DNA of 64,000 nt from Hofstenia miamia (lineage: Eukaryota; Xenacoelomorpha; Acoela), in assembly GCA_004352715.1 (NCBI GenBank), contig SCFE01000089.1:400508-464507 (forward strand). The letters run 5' to 3'. The notes beneath the pieces were generated by a model. The model had not been told where the DNA came from and ran no database searches. It worked only from the letters and a program-made list of their open reading frames with translations. Below are positions 46,851 to 57,695 of the stretch, in pieces (within the stretch, counting starts at the first letter, position 1; the number at the start of each line of letters is the position of its first letter). The position numbers and the translations under genes were made by a program.

Positions 46851-47057
46851 AGATTTTCTCGAAAAATCACTTAGGTCCTTCTGCCACTGGGCTTCTTATA
46901 TATATGAAATTATCAAATAAAAAATTAATTTTCGATTGCATTTCCACTTAATACGATCTTGTAAATACTCACATTTACATACAAAGACTAGAAAAAAACA
47001 AAAATTATATTTACATAGTTACAATACACAAAATGGCTATTTACAATAAATAAGTGT

Positions 47058-47297
47058 TTACTTTTTAGCAATTGGCGGCAATTGAGAGAGAGTGATTCCT
47101 GATTTTGCACGTGTAATAATTTCACAATCTTTTAATAATGCAGATCTCAACTCTTGAGAAAACGATGCAGATTCAATATTTGAAACATTTTCATCCGCAG
47201 CTTCTGCGGCAGTTGACAGCTCGAGTTCAGCTTTTAATAATTTATTTAAATTGGAAGCTTCAATAAGCAATTTGTCAATATCATCAGTATTTGCCAT
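47058..47297 (-). CDS. Small intact ORF, 79 residues, unidentified helical protein
   Basis: This is one of the few short ORFs here that starts at ATG, ends cleanly and has natural composition. It begins M-A-N-T-D-D-I-D-K-L-L-I-E-A-S-N-L-N-K-L and ends S-Q-L-P-P-I-A-K-K. The first 35 residues have a leucine/aliphatic spacing suited to an amphipathic helix or coiled coil; the middle is rich in A, E and S. There is no signal peptide, membrane span or cysteine. The bases before the ATG (TTGATTTTAG, then CTT) look like a splice acceptor, so an upstream 5' UTR exon is possible. No AATAAA was found close downstream. I do not recognise the family; a small subunit of a coiled-coil complex is one possibility. 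Confidence 0.45.
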   Translation of the reverse strand: MANTDDIDKLLIEASNLNKLLKAELELSTAAEAADENVSNIESASFSQELRSALLKDCEIITRAKSGITLSQLPPIAKK

Positions 47298-47524
47298 AAG
47301 CTAAAATCAACAGACCAGAATTATTAAAATATTCTCGTTAAAACTGCCAATATAAATCAAACTTCATATAAAGAAGGAAGTAAATAATCACAAATATACA
47401 CACATGGACATTGGATGTACAAGGACGAGAGCCTCCATGTACGCCACTTGTACTTCAATTCATCAATTTCACAAATGAGCTGAAATTTCATGAAACCCCA
47501 AATTATACCATCCTACACACACTC

Positions 47525-47547
47525 TATATATATATATATATATATAT
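47525..47547. repeat. (TA)n microsatellite
   Basis: Uninterrupted TA run. Confidence 0.9.
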
Positions 47548-47749
47548 AAGAACAGATAAGGCATTTAAAATATATAAGAAAAGAACACGGGTTATCAAAT
47601 TGAAGCAAGAAACAAAAGAGGACCAGATTAAGGAGTAGAAAGAAGACATATGTAATTTGAGAAGATGAGAATAAGTCTAACTGATTAGCAGTAATTAGGG
47701 ACTTAACAATAGGAATAATGCGAATGAAGAAATTATTTTGTGAGTGAGT

Positions 47750-49010
47750 TTGTGAGTGCGTGTTTGATGAAAGACAATAGAAGAGAAGGAACAAATTGAA
47801 TGTAATAAAATGAATCAAAATCATATTTTTTTAACAAAAGAGAGTTTAGGAAAAGAAGATAAAGAAAGCTGAAGAGGTAATAAATTAAGTGAAAGTAGTG
47901 CAAAATCGTAGGGAAAAATCCACTTAACAAGCCGTTGAAAATGCTAAATTGGGTGGAAAAGTAAGCGCCGAATAGACCAACAAGGAGAACAATATGGAAA
48001 AATAGCGAATAGAATCGATAGGTAGAGATTTTTTTATGTCAATAGAGGCAGAGAGAGGAATATTACGCTGGATGGCAGAGAAAGAGGTTGTAGCTTTTTT
48101 AAGTTTTAAGTTATAGAGAATCAAAATAAGGAAAAAGATAGACGAAGACCAAGGCAGGTATGTTCAGAAACAGCAGAAGGCGGGTAGAAGTAAGAAGAAA
48201 AGGGTAAAGGAATGGTGTGAGGAAATTAATAAAAGACAAAGGAATATCATCAATTGAAACAAGAAAAAGAATGGCAAACAGGAAAGCTTGTGGGAAATGG
48301 GAATTAAAACGAGCAAAAAGTTTAGATAAATAGTCAGAAAATAGATTGATGAGAGTCCAAGATAGCAAAACTTCCGAAGAGTAATGGAATGTGGAATATA
48401 ATCAAATGACGTTGAGATATAGAAAAAGATTATTGTTCCCTCAGTGTTTGTGTCAAGACCACTATATACAGAGTCAAGGAGACAAATAAAAGGAGTAATT
48501 GTAGAACACAAAGAACAAAAACCTAATTGATGATAGGAAAGAAAGGGTTTGATACGAGGAAAGACGTTCAAAGACAATGGAGATCTTGGTAAGGAGGGAG
48601 ACAGAGCGATAACTAGTTACAAGTCGTTTGTTGAGGTTCTGAGATTACAAAACAGGAGCTATGAAAGCGGTTTTCCATGGAGAAGCAAAATTACAGGACA
48701 AGAAAATGTCAGTAAAAAGCTATTGGAGAGGTGAGGCAAAGACTGATGCGCCTGTGTTGGAAATCATTGGAGGAGTACCATCAGGTCCAGGCAAGCCAGA
48801 GGAAGGACATTTAAGAAGGCGGTAGATATCGTTTAGGTCAAAGGAAATATCTGAAGCAAAAATTGTGTGAAGAGGATAGCAAGAAGAAACAAAATGAACA
48901 GCTGGGGCAAACAGACTAGCAAAGAATATGTCAGAATATGTGTGATGTCATTCAAAGAGAGGAGAAATACGTTTAAGAAAATCGAAAGCACCACAAAGAA
49001 GACAATAAAG
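47750..49010 (-). pseudogene. LINE reverse transcriptase relic
   Basis: Minus-strand reading from high to low coordinate: D-L-N-D-I-Y-R-L-L-K-C-P-S-S-G-L-P-G-P-D-G-T-P-P (near 48770-48840), a block ending in W-K-T-A-F-I-A-P-V, then T-S-Y-R-S-V-S-L-L-T-K-I-S-I-V-F-E-R-L (near 48560-48620). A 137-codon piece follows with L-D-S-V-Y-S-G-L-D-T-N-T and F-F-Y-I-S-T-S-F-D-Y-I-P-H-S, the counterpart of 'FLDI..AFD.V.H'. Downstream frames are T-rich and lose similarity, and no YADD was found. Stops and frameshifts are numerous. Confidence 0.75.
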
Positions 49011-49329
49011 AAGTACGATCTAATTCAATGTTAAAATTTGCGTCTTTGACCAAAGATAACAGACGGGAAATATTTTGTGTTCCAAGGTTCTTATATGCTG
49101 ATTTATGCTATTTCCTTATTTATGTGTTGAACCTCATGAAATTTTGCAGTTTACTTATATATGTGCAATATGTGACTTCTAGAATAAATATTATGTTTCA
49201 AATAATATCAGCACTTGCAATGTCAACCTCTAAAAATTTTGCAAAGGCCATAATGATTTTTTGGGGATGAAGAATAAGAATATTTAAGTGATGAAGAAAT
49301 GGGAATTAGCAATAGTACAAACTGAACAA
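49011..49329. other. No gene recognised
   Basis: An 80-codon plus-strand open stretch at 49028-49270 lacks support. Confidence 0.4.
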
Positions 49330-49720
49330 TTTCAACGCACAAACTTGAAATGACATGGGGTAGCAAAGCGTTGTCGTTTTTTGGCAATCAAGTAATGTTG
49401 ACACAAATTCTTCAAAACACAGCTGACCACAGAAAAACGAGAGACCCAAATATATCTATGAAAGAACTGATTACTTCTATTGGACCTCAGTTGGGAAAGG
49501 GACTTTACAATCACCACATTTTTGTTAATTAGATGTGTATAAGAGACGAATATTTTTCTGGACATTGATAAAAGAAAGTTCAGACACAAATCAGCCAACT
49601 TGGGATTTAATAGTAAGCATACAAAAAATATGGGAAAGGGCTACAATATTATTCTTGACAACTTTCTGACATCTCTATCAGTGGCGCAGAAATTGATCAA
49701 CAGGATTATAATGCTTCATA
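49330..49720 (+). pseudogene. Possible piggyBac transposase scraps
   Basis: Near 49633-49705 the plus strand reads G-K-G-Y-N-I-I-L-D-N-F-L-T-S-L-S-V-A-Q-K, close to the conserved piggyBac block around its D-N-(F)-F-T-S catalytic aspartate. The upstream 60-codon stretch (49350-49532) ends K-E-L-I-T-S-I-G-P-Q-L-G-K-G, which could be another piece of the same family out of order. No TTAA-bounded inverted repeats were found around it. Confidence 0.4.
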
Positions 49721-49963
49721 ACTCATAACACTTAGGAGAATCGGAGTTTGCAAGGCAAAGATGACATAGATTTATTCGCAATATTCCAATATCGCTGGAG
49801 TGTAACAGAAACCAGTGATTATTTAGTTTTACTACAAGACCAAGTGCTATAAACGCTGGCTAGTTGCTATTTGTTGGAATATCTTAGACTAGACTTGCAT
49901 TACTGATTGCAGTGCTTTCAAAAAGGACACTGAATGGCAAGCCATCTCACTAATGTGGAAAGC

Positions 49964-50185
49964 AGGGACGTACGCAGTATTTTCTGTCAGTTATGATCAA
50001 CATGAGTGAGCAAAACCAGGGCAAATCCTCACATTTTTAAAATATTGAAAAATAGACCCTTAAAATACATCTCACCAAGATAGCCCTAAGGTTCTTTACA
50101 AAGTTTGCCTTGATTTCGTCAATCAAAATCCATGTTGAAAACTTGACGGGAGCATTTCACTATGTCTCCTCTGAATACACCCCTA
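49964..50185. mobile_element. hAT-like MITE, slightly eroded
   Basis: The left end reads CAGGGACGTACGCAGTATTTTC and the reverse complement of the right end reads TAGGGGTGTATTCAGAGG. Flanking octamers are GTGGAAAG and AAGGAAAG, agreeing at 6 of 8. The ends resemble the MITE at 5272-5457. Confidence 0.55.
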
Positions 50186-51577
50186 AAGGAAAGTAATCTG
50201 CTACCTTCTACATCAACAACAAGCTGCTCTATTTCCCCCACTATTATTAGCCCATTGAAAAACAAGAAAACTGATAAATGTGTTTGTTACAAGCCTGTTT
50301 GTTCGAATTGCTGAACTGAACAACAGCATAGTTGTTAAAGACTTTCTATAAAGCGTCAAATTTGTATTTTAAGTACATTTTTCACGACAGCTACTCTAAT
50401 TGTAGGACTGAATTAGGCTCTTCATCAATTTGCACAAATCCTACTCTTTAAGGTAGGGTTCAAAATTTACGCATACAGCTGTTAGAGATATATCAAAATG
50501 TCAGCCTTTCTAGTGTTAAGTTGTCTATAAATGTTCAGACCTCTGCATGAATTTGCACATAGGGCACTTCAGCAATTTCAGAATATTCACGGATGAATTA
50601 GCCAATTTGAGTGGAATTTCTTACGTCAAGTCAATAATTGTGCTGATCAAACAGATTCGGTACCCAAGATACTGATCATGCTGATTCTTAAGGATAGTTG
50701 CCGATGACATTGCAGACAGCGTTTTCTTCAGAATGAATCGAGTATATTTTTAGTACACCTCAAAATAACAGTGGTGGGCAGAAACTTTCAGAGAGCATTC
50801 ATTTGATGATTAACAGAATAGAAGCAAAAATTGCAAATTACTTGCAGAAGTTGCCTGAATGCAGTTTGCAATACATATAGGTTAATAGGTGTATGGATAA
50901 TAATGCTTGAAATTAGAAATACATATTAATTGTTTCAGATACTTATGCCTTTTATATGAGTAAAAGTTAGGAGCCATGATGTTAGCGAAAAGTACTTCGC
51001 AAGAGCTTACTACAAGTTTAGAGGAAATATCAGGATACATATAGTTTTCCACGATGTTGCATACTAAGAAAAGGCACAGACAATACTCTTGGCCAAATTA
51101 TAGTACATGAAGATACCTTGTTTCTAAGGAATGAATAAAGTTGGAAAAATGCATAGAGCAAATGCAAAGGTTAAAAAGCAAAAAGCCACAATATTTGATT
51201 AAAAAAATTTTTCAAAAAGCCACATGCAAAGGAAATTAACTTGGTTATGTAGAACCTATTAAGCGTGAACAATTGAATAATAAATATAAAATGCGTTGCT
51301 AAATATTGCTATAACAAGAACTTAATGTTAATGGTCATATATAAACGAAACAGGAACATGCTGTACAACAAAAGCCTGAAATCAATGATTACAAATATAG
51401 CTTGACGGGTTTTTGTAATTCACCAAGTTCAAATGAAACGAGAATATTATCAGGATTTTCAATTTTAAGTCGAGTTCAAGTTAATCAGTCCAAGGTCGAA
51501 TTTTTATATTTTGATTCATTTTTTAGGGAAATTTCGAGTTTGATCGAGTTTTTTGTACCGAGGGGGATACTGTATAA
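50186..51577. other. No gene recognised
   Basis: No supported coding or repeat structure. Confidence 0.45.
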
Positions 51578-51680
51578 GTTCGTAAAATTTGTGTTCGTAA
51601 AACTAAATTCGTAAATATAAGTTCGTATATTTGTTCGTAAAATTTAAGTTCGTAAATATATGTTCGTAAAATTTAAGTTA
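51578..51680. repeat. Irregular tandem repeat of 'gttcgtaaa' units
   Basis: Several units of about 13-18 bases built on 'gttcgtaaaattt' and 'gttcgtaaatata' follow each other. Confidence 0.75.
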
Positions 51681-52271
51681 GTTAAATTAATAATTACGCT
51701 AAGTTATTCAAAGTTATGGCTACTTGCTCTATGGAGATTTCTACACTTCGTATAATGGAGTACACAAGTTAAAAAACAATTAATATAGGAAGGGTTTGTG
51801 TTTACCAAATGATAATTTTAAGGGATTTAAATAAAAAGTTTAAAGATTTACTTAATATGCTGTTACATATTGAAGTTTTTTACTTAAAGATAATTATTTT
51901 TACATGACTTTGTGGTTTTATATGCTATATTTCTTAAATATATACCACATGCTATTGTGTGCTGCAAATATGCTGAATTATGACAAGTTATTGGTCTATA
52001 TTGATTATATTTTAAATTTTTTGAATATTTTATTGTATTTCTTACAGGTTTTGACCCTAAATTAGTGTTTACTTTGTCCACATGTTACCCATGCTCCCTG
52101 TGTCTCTATTCTACAAGTTTGCCAATTTTAAGCTTTAAGGTACAATATGAAATATTTGATAATGCCTGACTCAATAGTTTGATGTGTATGATCGTGATAA
52201 TGAGATAGATAGCTGTCTGGAAAAATTTCTCTGGGAGAAACAAATTCCATGAAAGCTTCTCCCTTCTGATT
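51681..52271. other. No gene recognised
   Basis: AT-rich DNA without supported features. Confidence 0.45.
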
Positions 52272-52322
52272 TGTGGTGTAAGACTGTACTCATGTACAGA
52301 AGATTGTGGGGTTTGAATCCCA
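52272..52322 (+). repeat. tRNA-like RNA polymerase III promoter boxes, possible SINE scrap
   Basis: An A-box-like TGGTGTAAGAC (52273-52283) and a B-box-like GGTTTGAATCC (52310-52320) are spaced about 37 bases apart, as in tRNA genes. The surrounding sequence does not fold into a tRNA by eye, so a tRNA-derived SINE remnant is more likely than a functional tRNA. Confidence 0.3.
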
Positions 52323-52639
52323 CTGAATCAATGTGGCAATAATGTATATTGTTCTATATTTAGAATGTCTCTAAAGTTCTAAATTTCATATACAAATTAA
52401 AGTACTGCAATTTTCAATTTTTTGTATGATTTGGTATATTTTATTTCCTCCTATTAAAATAAGGCCAATCTTACTGTTTAATGGTGATATGTACTTAAGC
52501 CAAAGCATAAATCAATGAAGAACCATAACAAGGTTCCTCAAAGATACACACTAGGATGGATATATATCCTGCAAAGAATAATCATGGCATAATGTGAAAT
52601 AGCAATCTAGACAGCCACTATACTCCAGCATTGTAATAC

Positions 52640-53067
52640 TAGCCTCAATCTTGAAATGTTGAAATAGCAAAGTTACCACATCTATTCTAAATTAAAGCAA
52701 CAAGCTAATTACCATAACACCAGAGAACATTAAAATCTTTAGAGCTCTGATCATCACTGTTGTCCACACCAAGAATAAACTGATCTTGTCATTTTAATTA
52801 ATGGAAACAATTAGCTTAAAGGTGGATGAATTCAATACAATAGCTAAGATAACATCCCTAAACAACAAAAAGGACATACAATTCATCCTCAGCATTTTCA
52901 GATATTATCAGGCTTTTATCCCAAATATATTGGAAAAAATAATAAATATATCAAATCTACTAAAATCTAAAATGCCTTTTGGAGTAATAAACATTAAAAT
53001 GAACTCAACAACTTTAAAAATCAAAACTTCAAAAAATTACCCAGTTTTAACACACCTGATTTTGTAA
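52640..53067 (+). pseudogene. Ty3/Gypsy pol fragment (reverse transcriptase/RNase H junction)
   Basis: The open part at 52801-53067 reads N-N-K-K-D-I-Q-F-I-L-S-I-F-R-Y-Y-Q-A-F-I and P-N-I-L-E-K-I. This matches the junction block 'NKK.IQ..LGF.NYY..FIPNIA' also present in the two Gypsy pol copies at about 59900 and 63900 on the opposite strand. The downstream W-T-W block is absent. It is a separate, older, truncated copy. Confidence 0.7.
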
Positions 53068-54420
53068 CATCCTCTACCAGGCATTGTCACTGTTTATCTA
53101 TTGCTACTATATAACACTAGTTGTATTTCAGGTAGGGATTTATATATTGCATACTGCATGGTTGTTGTTTCCATTAACATAAAGTAAACTAGAATTAACC
53201 ATTATCTATTTAGGTGATGAAACCACGTGGTAATCTATCCAATGATCAATGATGGGCATTTGCCCAAAGCTGATCTCCACATTCAGTTTCACTACTTCCT
53301 CCATTTGGTTGAGTGCCACCTCTCAGCTCATTGATACAGTTTATGTGTACCTTATCTTAGCTCACTGCATACTCAAGACACTACACAATTTGACTTAAAC
53401 TCTATTTTGTAAAAGTGTTTTATCTATTTGCAACCTGACTCATCACTAGCTGCTCATTTGATACTACATGCAGCCATTACCAAAATATATTGGCTTTTCT
53501 AAATATATTTGTTTTGAGCAGCTTCCTAACTTACATTTATAACTTAATACATGTACAGTCACTTTATTGGTCATTTATTGATCATTAATTTGGATCTAAA
53601 ATAATATTACTATATTTCCTAAGTTTCAGTCATCCAACTGTTTGCTGACAGTTAATTATTTTAGTACATATAGTAAGTGATCACTAGTCAGCTAATTGAG
53701 AGAAAACCCCTACACCTAACTTAAGTGCACTTTCATAGTCTGGAACAAGGACCCTAGAATTGCTCTCCGTGATGGATCCAGACCACTACTAAATACCACT
53801 CAATTAGCTCGACATCATATTAAATATTCAAACCATTATAGTAGAGCAAAATAAGAATTCCAAATAAAATTCTTTATCAACTTCTTACAATGTTTTTAAT
53901 CTATTGATAGTAATTTCAGAAAACTACCTGTTGATTCAAATTTGAACTTTTTGTCTGCCAAGATGGCGGCTAAAAATAATGGAAGTGATTTTGCCCCCTC
54001 GTTTTGTCAAAAGTATTTTTATTGACTGATACTAATCTCTCTTTTTTGACACATGTTGTTTCTTGGTTGCATAATACAAATAAATCTAAATTATTCTATT
54101 TGATCTAAATACAATATTTCTAATCATCTTTCCTTTGATCTTATTCCCATTCTGCTCAATGTTTGCAGCTTATTTTTGATTTATGTTGGATGATGCTACA
54201 TGCCCTCCTCAGCTTGCATTATTTTTAGCACAGCTTGCTCTCCATGCACCAAAGTATCCGCCTTGCTGATTATTGATTCTGCCTGTTGATCGGCCCACGT
54301 GGTTTTCTCAAATTTAACTTGTTTTTGTCATTTGAGGACTGCCTCTCATTCAGTTGTTACTGTATTAGCATATTTTAGGAATTTTGTTTCTTGAATGTCC
54401 TCTGCTATTGGTGTAATCTC
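53068..54420. other. No gene seen; possible 3' flank or LTR region of the Gypsy element
   Basis: This lies just downstream (minus-strand sense) of the last element coding piece, where a 3' untranslated region and LTR would be expected. I found no second LTR copy in the window to confirm one and no clear TG...CA ends. Confidence 0.3.
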
Positions 54421-55643
54421 TCATAATTCATTAATTTTCTGTGAGAATATTTTGTAGTATTTGTGGTATAGTTGTATCCCTTTAATTCCTATCATCAATG
54501 TCATTTGCACATCAGCCCTGCTCATATGGGCTAAATCTTCCCTGATCTGATTGTCGGGGTAGAAGAACATGAATACTTTTCTTAGACTGTGGGTGTTTGC
54601 TACGTCTTTATAAAAGAAGCTAATGTTGTCTTTTACTTCTTGCTCAGTTATGTTATTGGGATTGTTCTTGTTAATCCCCATCATCATAACAATTTCAACT
54701 CTTTTTGTAGTAGTGATACTTCCTCTCCCAAATGTCAGTCCATACAATGTTGTTCACCCTGGAGAATTGCATTATTGCTTTTGGAGTTCCATCTTCTATT
54801 TCTTTCCTCAGATCTTGTAGTTGTATGTTAATGGGTCTCCCTTGTGTATACAGTTGATCCAGCATTATTGTGCCTTTGATGTAGACCCTTTCTCTGTTAT
54901 TGTTTTTTAGCATTATTTCTTTTGGCTTTTTGTAATTGTCACATTCTATTATTGCTTTCACCTTCTTCTCTGTATTCACATATGATTTGTATTAATGAAG
55001 AAATGTTTTTGCAACTTTGACTTCTTTTGGTAGTCTCCATTGTGGGAGGACCATTGGTTTTGCAATCATCTCTGGCAGTGTGAAAATCAGGATCTTTGTT
55101 TCTATTTGCATATCAATATGTGGGTATGGACCTTCTGTTGTTGGTGCTGTCACTAAGCCTATTGTAGTGGGGTAGTTCATTTTTGCTTCCAGGATGGTGT
55201 TCCAGAATGCTTGTGTTAGTCCCCTTCTACTTAGTTTTAGTTGTATTTCTTCTTTGATGTCTATTCTTACTGTTATACATTCAACATCTACTGCTATTTG
55301 ATTGTATGGCTTTAGTAGTTCTTCCAATTCTGTTCACATGAAAGCTTCCATGAACATGAGCTTCATTGTCACCACCATTTGCTGTTCTCTGATATTTTGG
55401 AAGTTCGTTTCTTTGATCTCTCTAGTTTCTCTGGTGACTTTGATCTCAACTAGGAACTGTTTGTTGTTGGTGTCTATCCATTCTATTGTTCTTGCTGGGC
55501 TGATTTCTCCCAATGTTTATCCTATCAATTGTCTGCTGCATTTTCAGAGATAACAGTAGTTGTGAGGATGTTAGCAATTCCTCTTCTTCCATCATCTCTG
55601 CTTGAGATTTTGTGACCATTTCACAGACTTCCACTGGTTCCAT
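54421..55643 (-). pseudogene. Distal part of the Gypsy downstream coding region, broken
   Basis: Successive minus-strand open pieces at 55446-55643, 54992-55327, 54695-54979 and 54421-54747 continue, with frameshifts and stops, the coding tract downstream of pol. Landmarks are E-E-I-Q-L-K-L-S-R-R-G-L-T-Q-A-F-W, I-K-G-T-I-M-L-D-Q-L-Y-T-Q-G-R-P-I-N-I and F-Y-P-D-N-Q-I-R-E-D-L-A-H-M-S-R-A. The pieces share a lysine/isoleucine/glutamate-rich style. There are no membrane spans, CCHC knuckles or protease motifs. Function unknown. Confidence 0.55.
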
Positions 55644-55660
55644 TATTCTTCCTCATTTCA

Positions 55661-56419
55661 TCATTTCTGCACTTCATATGATTTTTGTGAATGTACACCA
55701 TGGGCTATCTCATTCATATCTTTCCATTTTGTGGTCAAGGATTTTCTGACATCCTTCTGTATTAATATTTTCCTGATTTCCTCTGTGCTAGCTAATTTCC
55801 ATTTAATGATTTTCCTTGTTGTTATCCACAGTTGATGTTCCATTTGTTTTGTTTTTGTCTCAGATGTTGCTCCCCACATATATTTCTTCATAGGTTCATC
55901 AAATATTGTAATTTTGCTTGGACATATCCCTGTTTTATTTGCTATACTTATTATTGACATTTTTCCCATTGGACTCTCATTCATTATCATTTGGCTGAGT
56001 ATCTTTTCCATCATTTGTACTGGCTTTTCCAATCTATTTGGTGACTCCAGCTTTCCTGTGTGACCTTTTAGTAGCCAGTTTTTTGTTTGTCTGTTAATTG
56101 GAGCTATTGCTATTTCAAATTTTTTTGCTTTTGCTAGCTTATGCTGGGTGTGCCATGAAATCAGAAGTTTCAGTTCTGCCTCTTCAGCTGTAAATATTGC
56201 CAATATCCAAGCTGTTGTTCTATAGTGTATATCTGGTGCATTTTTCTCTTTGAATAATAACTGTTTAAAATCTTTTTTTGTGTTAAGCTCATAGGCTTTG
56301 TTTACTTCTGTTAGTGCTATTTCTAACAACTTGTGAAATTTCCATGATGGAGCCTTGATTTTTATTTCTGGCCAACTTTCCTCCACTTTCTGTTGTAATT
56401 TCATATTTTTCCATATCAT
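55661..56419 (-). CDS. Middle part of the Gypsy downstream coding region (252-codon open stretch)
   Basis: Open for 252 codons on the minus strand, following the 283-codon piece after a short frame break, so both were probably one protein. Landmarks are E-S-W-P-E-I-K-I-K-A-P-S-W-K-F-H-K-L-L, T-T-A-W-I-L-A-I-F-T-A-E-E-A-E-L, and W-K-D-M-N-E-I-A-H-G near the end. It is basic and helical-looking, without signal peptide or membrane segments, so it is not a typical envelope. A capsid-like role or an accessory role cannot be told apart. I do not recognise a domain. Confidence 0.5.
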   Translation of the reverse strand: MIWKNMKLQQKVEESWPEIKIKAPSWKFHKLLEIALTEVNKAYELNTKKDFKQLLFKEKNAPDIHYRTTAWILAIFTAEEAELKLLISWHTQHKLAKAKKFEIAIAPINRQTKNWLLKGHTGKLESPNRLEKPVQMMEKILSQMIMNESPMGKMSIISIANKTGICPSKITIFDEPMKKYMWGATSETKTKQMEHQLWITTRKIIKWKLASTEEIRKILIQKDVRKSLTTKWKDMNEIAHGVHSQKSYEVQK

Positions 56420-56443
56420 TTGGATCTGTTGTAGGTGCTCTTG

Positions 56444-57295
56444 TCATTGTGTCAGACTGCATTTTATGAATAGCTTGTAGGCCTTCTCTATGCCATCTAT
56501 ATCTGTTTTCAGCTCAATCATTTTTGTTTGTCTATAGAGGTTGATCCTAATGCATGGATCTACCATTATTCTGTAGATTTGTGCCCAGTAATCTATTTGT
56601 AGATCAAACCATATTAATTCTGGGATTGTCATGCTTCTTGATGTTCTCTCCCAAGGAATGATGTTTTCAGTCTGCATGCATGCCTCCCATAGGTGCTTGG
56701 GGATGTATTCATTTGTCAATACTGTGATAATTACTACTCTCATTTTCTGCACTTTTGCCATTATCAAAGCTTCATCAATCTTCTTTTCCAAGTTTTTTGT
56801 GTATTCTTTGTGTTTCAGTACATGTATGATTGTCAGATTTTCTTCATCCATGTTAATTTCTGGTATTTCAGCTATTTTATCTTTATATGCAATTATGGCT
56901 TGCATTGTTTCCAGTGTAAAATCATCATCAAATATGATGTGCACTGTGCTTCTCATATATGGTCTCTCCAGTGTCTTGTTCATCTCCTGTGAGTAGCTTA
57001 TGATTACATTTACTTTTGGTCTATTATTGGCATTGAGCACTATCAGTAGATTTTTTCCTTCAATTTTCATGACTTTCCATATATGTGCTTTTGTTTCTGG
57101 GGATAGTTTTGCGAATGCATTGTAGTGTATTCTTGATGTTCCAATAAAGTAGGGATGTAGAGTTTCTCCATCAATTTTAGACATCTGTTTTTCTCTCTCT
57201 CTAGATTGTATGGTTCTCTCTGAGGTGGTTTCTGAGGAGGCATGCAGCTGGGTCATCCTTAGTGGTAATTTGCTTGTGCTTGGTTCACAGTCCAT
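56444..57295 (-). CDS. Gypsy element downstream ORF, 283 codons, possible SGNH-hydrolase-like fold
   Basis: The longest intact frame of the retroelement tract, starting M-D-C-E-P-S-T-S-K-L. Residues about 85-215 alternate strands and helices: V-N-V-I-I-S-Y-S-Q-E-M-N, then V-H-I-I-F-D-D-D-F-T-L-E-T-M, then N-L-T-I-I-H-V-L-K-H-K-E-Y-T-K-N, then R-V-V-I-I-T-V-L-T-N-E-Y-I-P. The spacing recalls the four blocks of SGNH/GDSL hydrolases (serine, glycine, G-x-N-D, late H), but the glycine and the N-D pair are not intact. That reading is inference. An SGNH-type ORF downstream of pol is known in Ngaro/DIRS-type elements, which gives a precedent. It could equally be an unrelated Gypsy-specific protein. 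Confidence 0.5.
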   Translation of the reverse strand: MDCEPSTSKLPLRMTQLHASSETTSERTIQSREREKQMSKIDGETLHPYFIGTSRIHYNAFAKLSPETKAHIWKVMKIEGKNLLIVLNANNRPKVNVIISYSQEMNKTLERPYMRSTVHIIFDDDFTLETMQAIIAYKDKIAEIPEINMDEENLTIIHVLKHKEYTKNLEKKIDEALIMAKVQKMRVVIITVLTNEYIPKHLWEACMQTENIIPWERTSRSMTIPELIWFDLQIDYWAQIYRIMVDPCIRINLYRQTKMIELKTDIDGIEKAYKLFIKCSLTQ

Positions 57296-57332
57296 GGGCT
57301 GTGAATCAGTGCTGATAGTTTCTACTGATTCA

Positions 57333-57695
57333 CCCTTGAATCAGCTCACAGTTACTCCTATCAGCACTTGACCAGTTGTGGTTCCTGTGGGGATAGCATC
57401 AACCTTGAATCACTTTCACATCTCCACAGTTTTTCCACCACTTACACCTTCCCCTGCAACTCCCAGTGTCTCACTGCCCTTGAATCAGCATCATGGACTC
57501 TCAGAAGGAAAGTTGAGCTGCCCACCAGTTTTCTGCGTGCCCTTGAATCAGTGGTGCAGATCCCTGGTGGGAGAGGCTTTTTGTCTGTTGGTCTCCCTGC
57601 CCTTGAATTGGCCTTGGGGACTATGAGGACGCCTTCTCAATCTACGTCATCTGTTTGTTGGTTCCTTGTTCTCATCCCTTCTGCCCTGGAGTCAA
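57333..57695 (-). repeat. Spaced array of a 'CCCTTGAATCAG' motif
   Basis: Near-identical copies begin at 57333, 57403, 57477, 57540 and 57600, with a diverged one near 57683, at intervals of 60-83 bases. The sequence between copies is unrelated. On the minus strand the motif gives either D-S-R-A or a stop followed by F-K-G, so part of the array may be non-coding. Confidence 0.7.

Noticed and set aside
52272-52322. Functional tRNA gene
   Set aside because: A- and B-box-like words are present but no cloverleaf can be drawn by eye; kept only as a possible SINE scrap.
56631-56996. Plus-strand 121- and 99-codon frames with hydrophobic, membrane-like content
   Set aside because: They are the antisense of the Gypsy downstream ORF; the T-rich complement of a lysine-rich frame looks falsely hydrophobic.
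57333-57695. CRISPR-like array from the repeated CCCTTGAATCAG motif
   Set aside because: A 12-nt motif with variable 60-83 bp spacing inside a retrotransposon; no repeat-spacer regularity.
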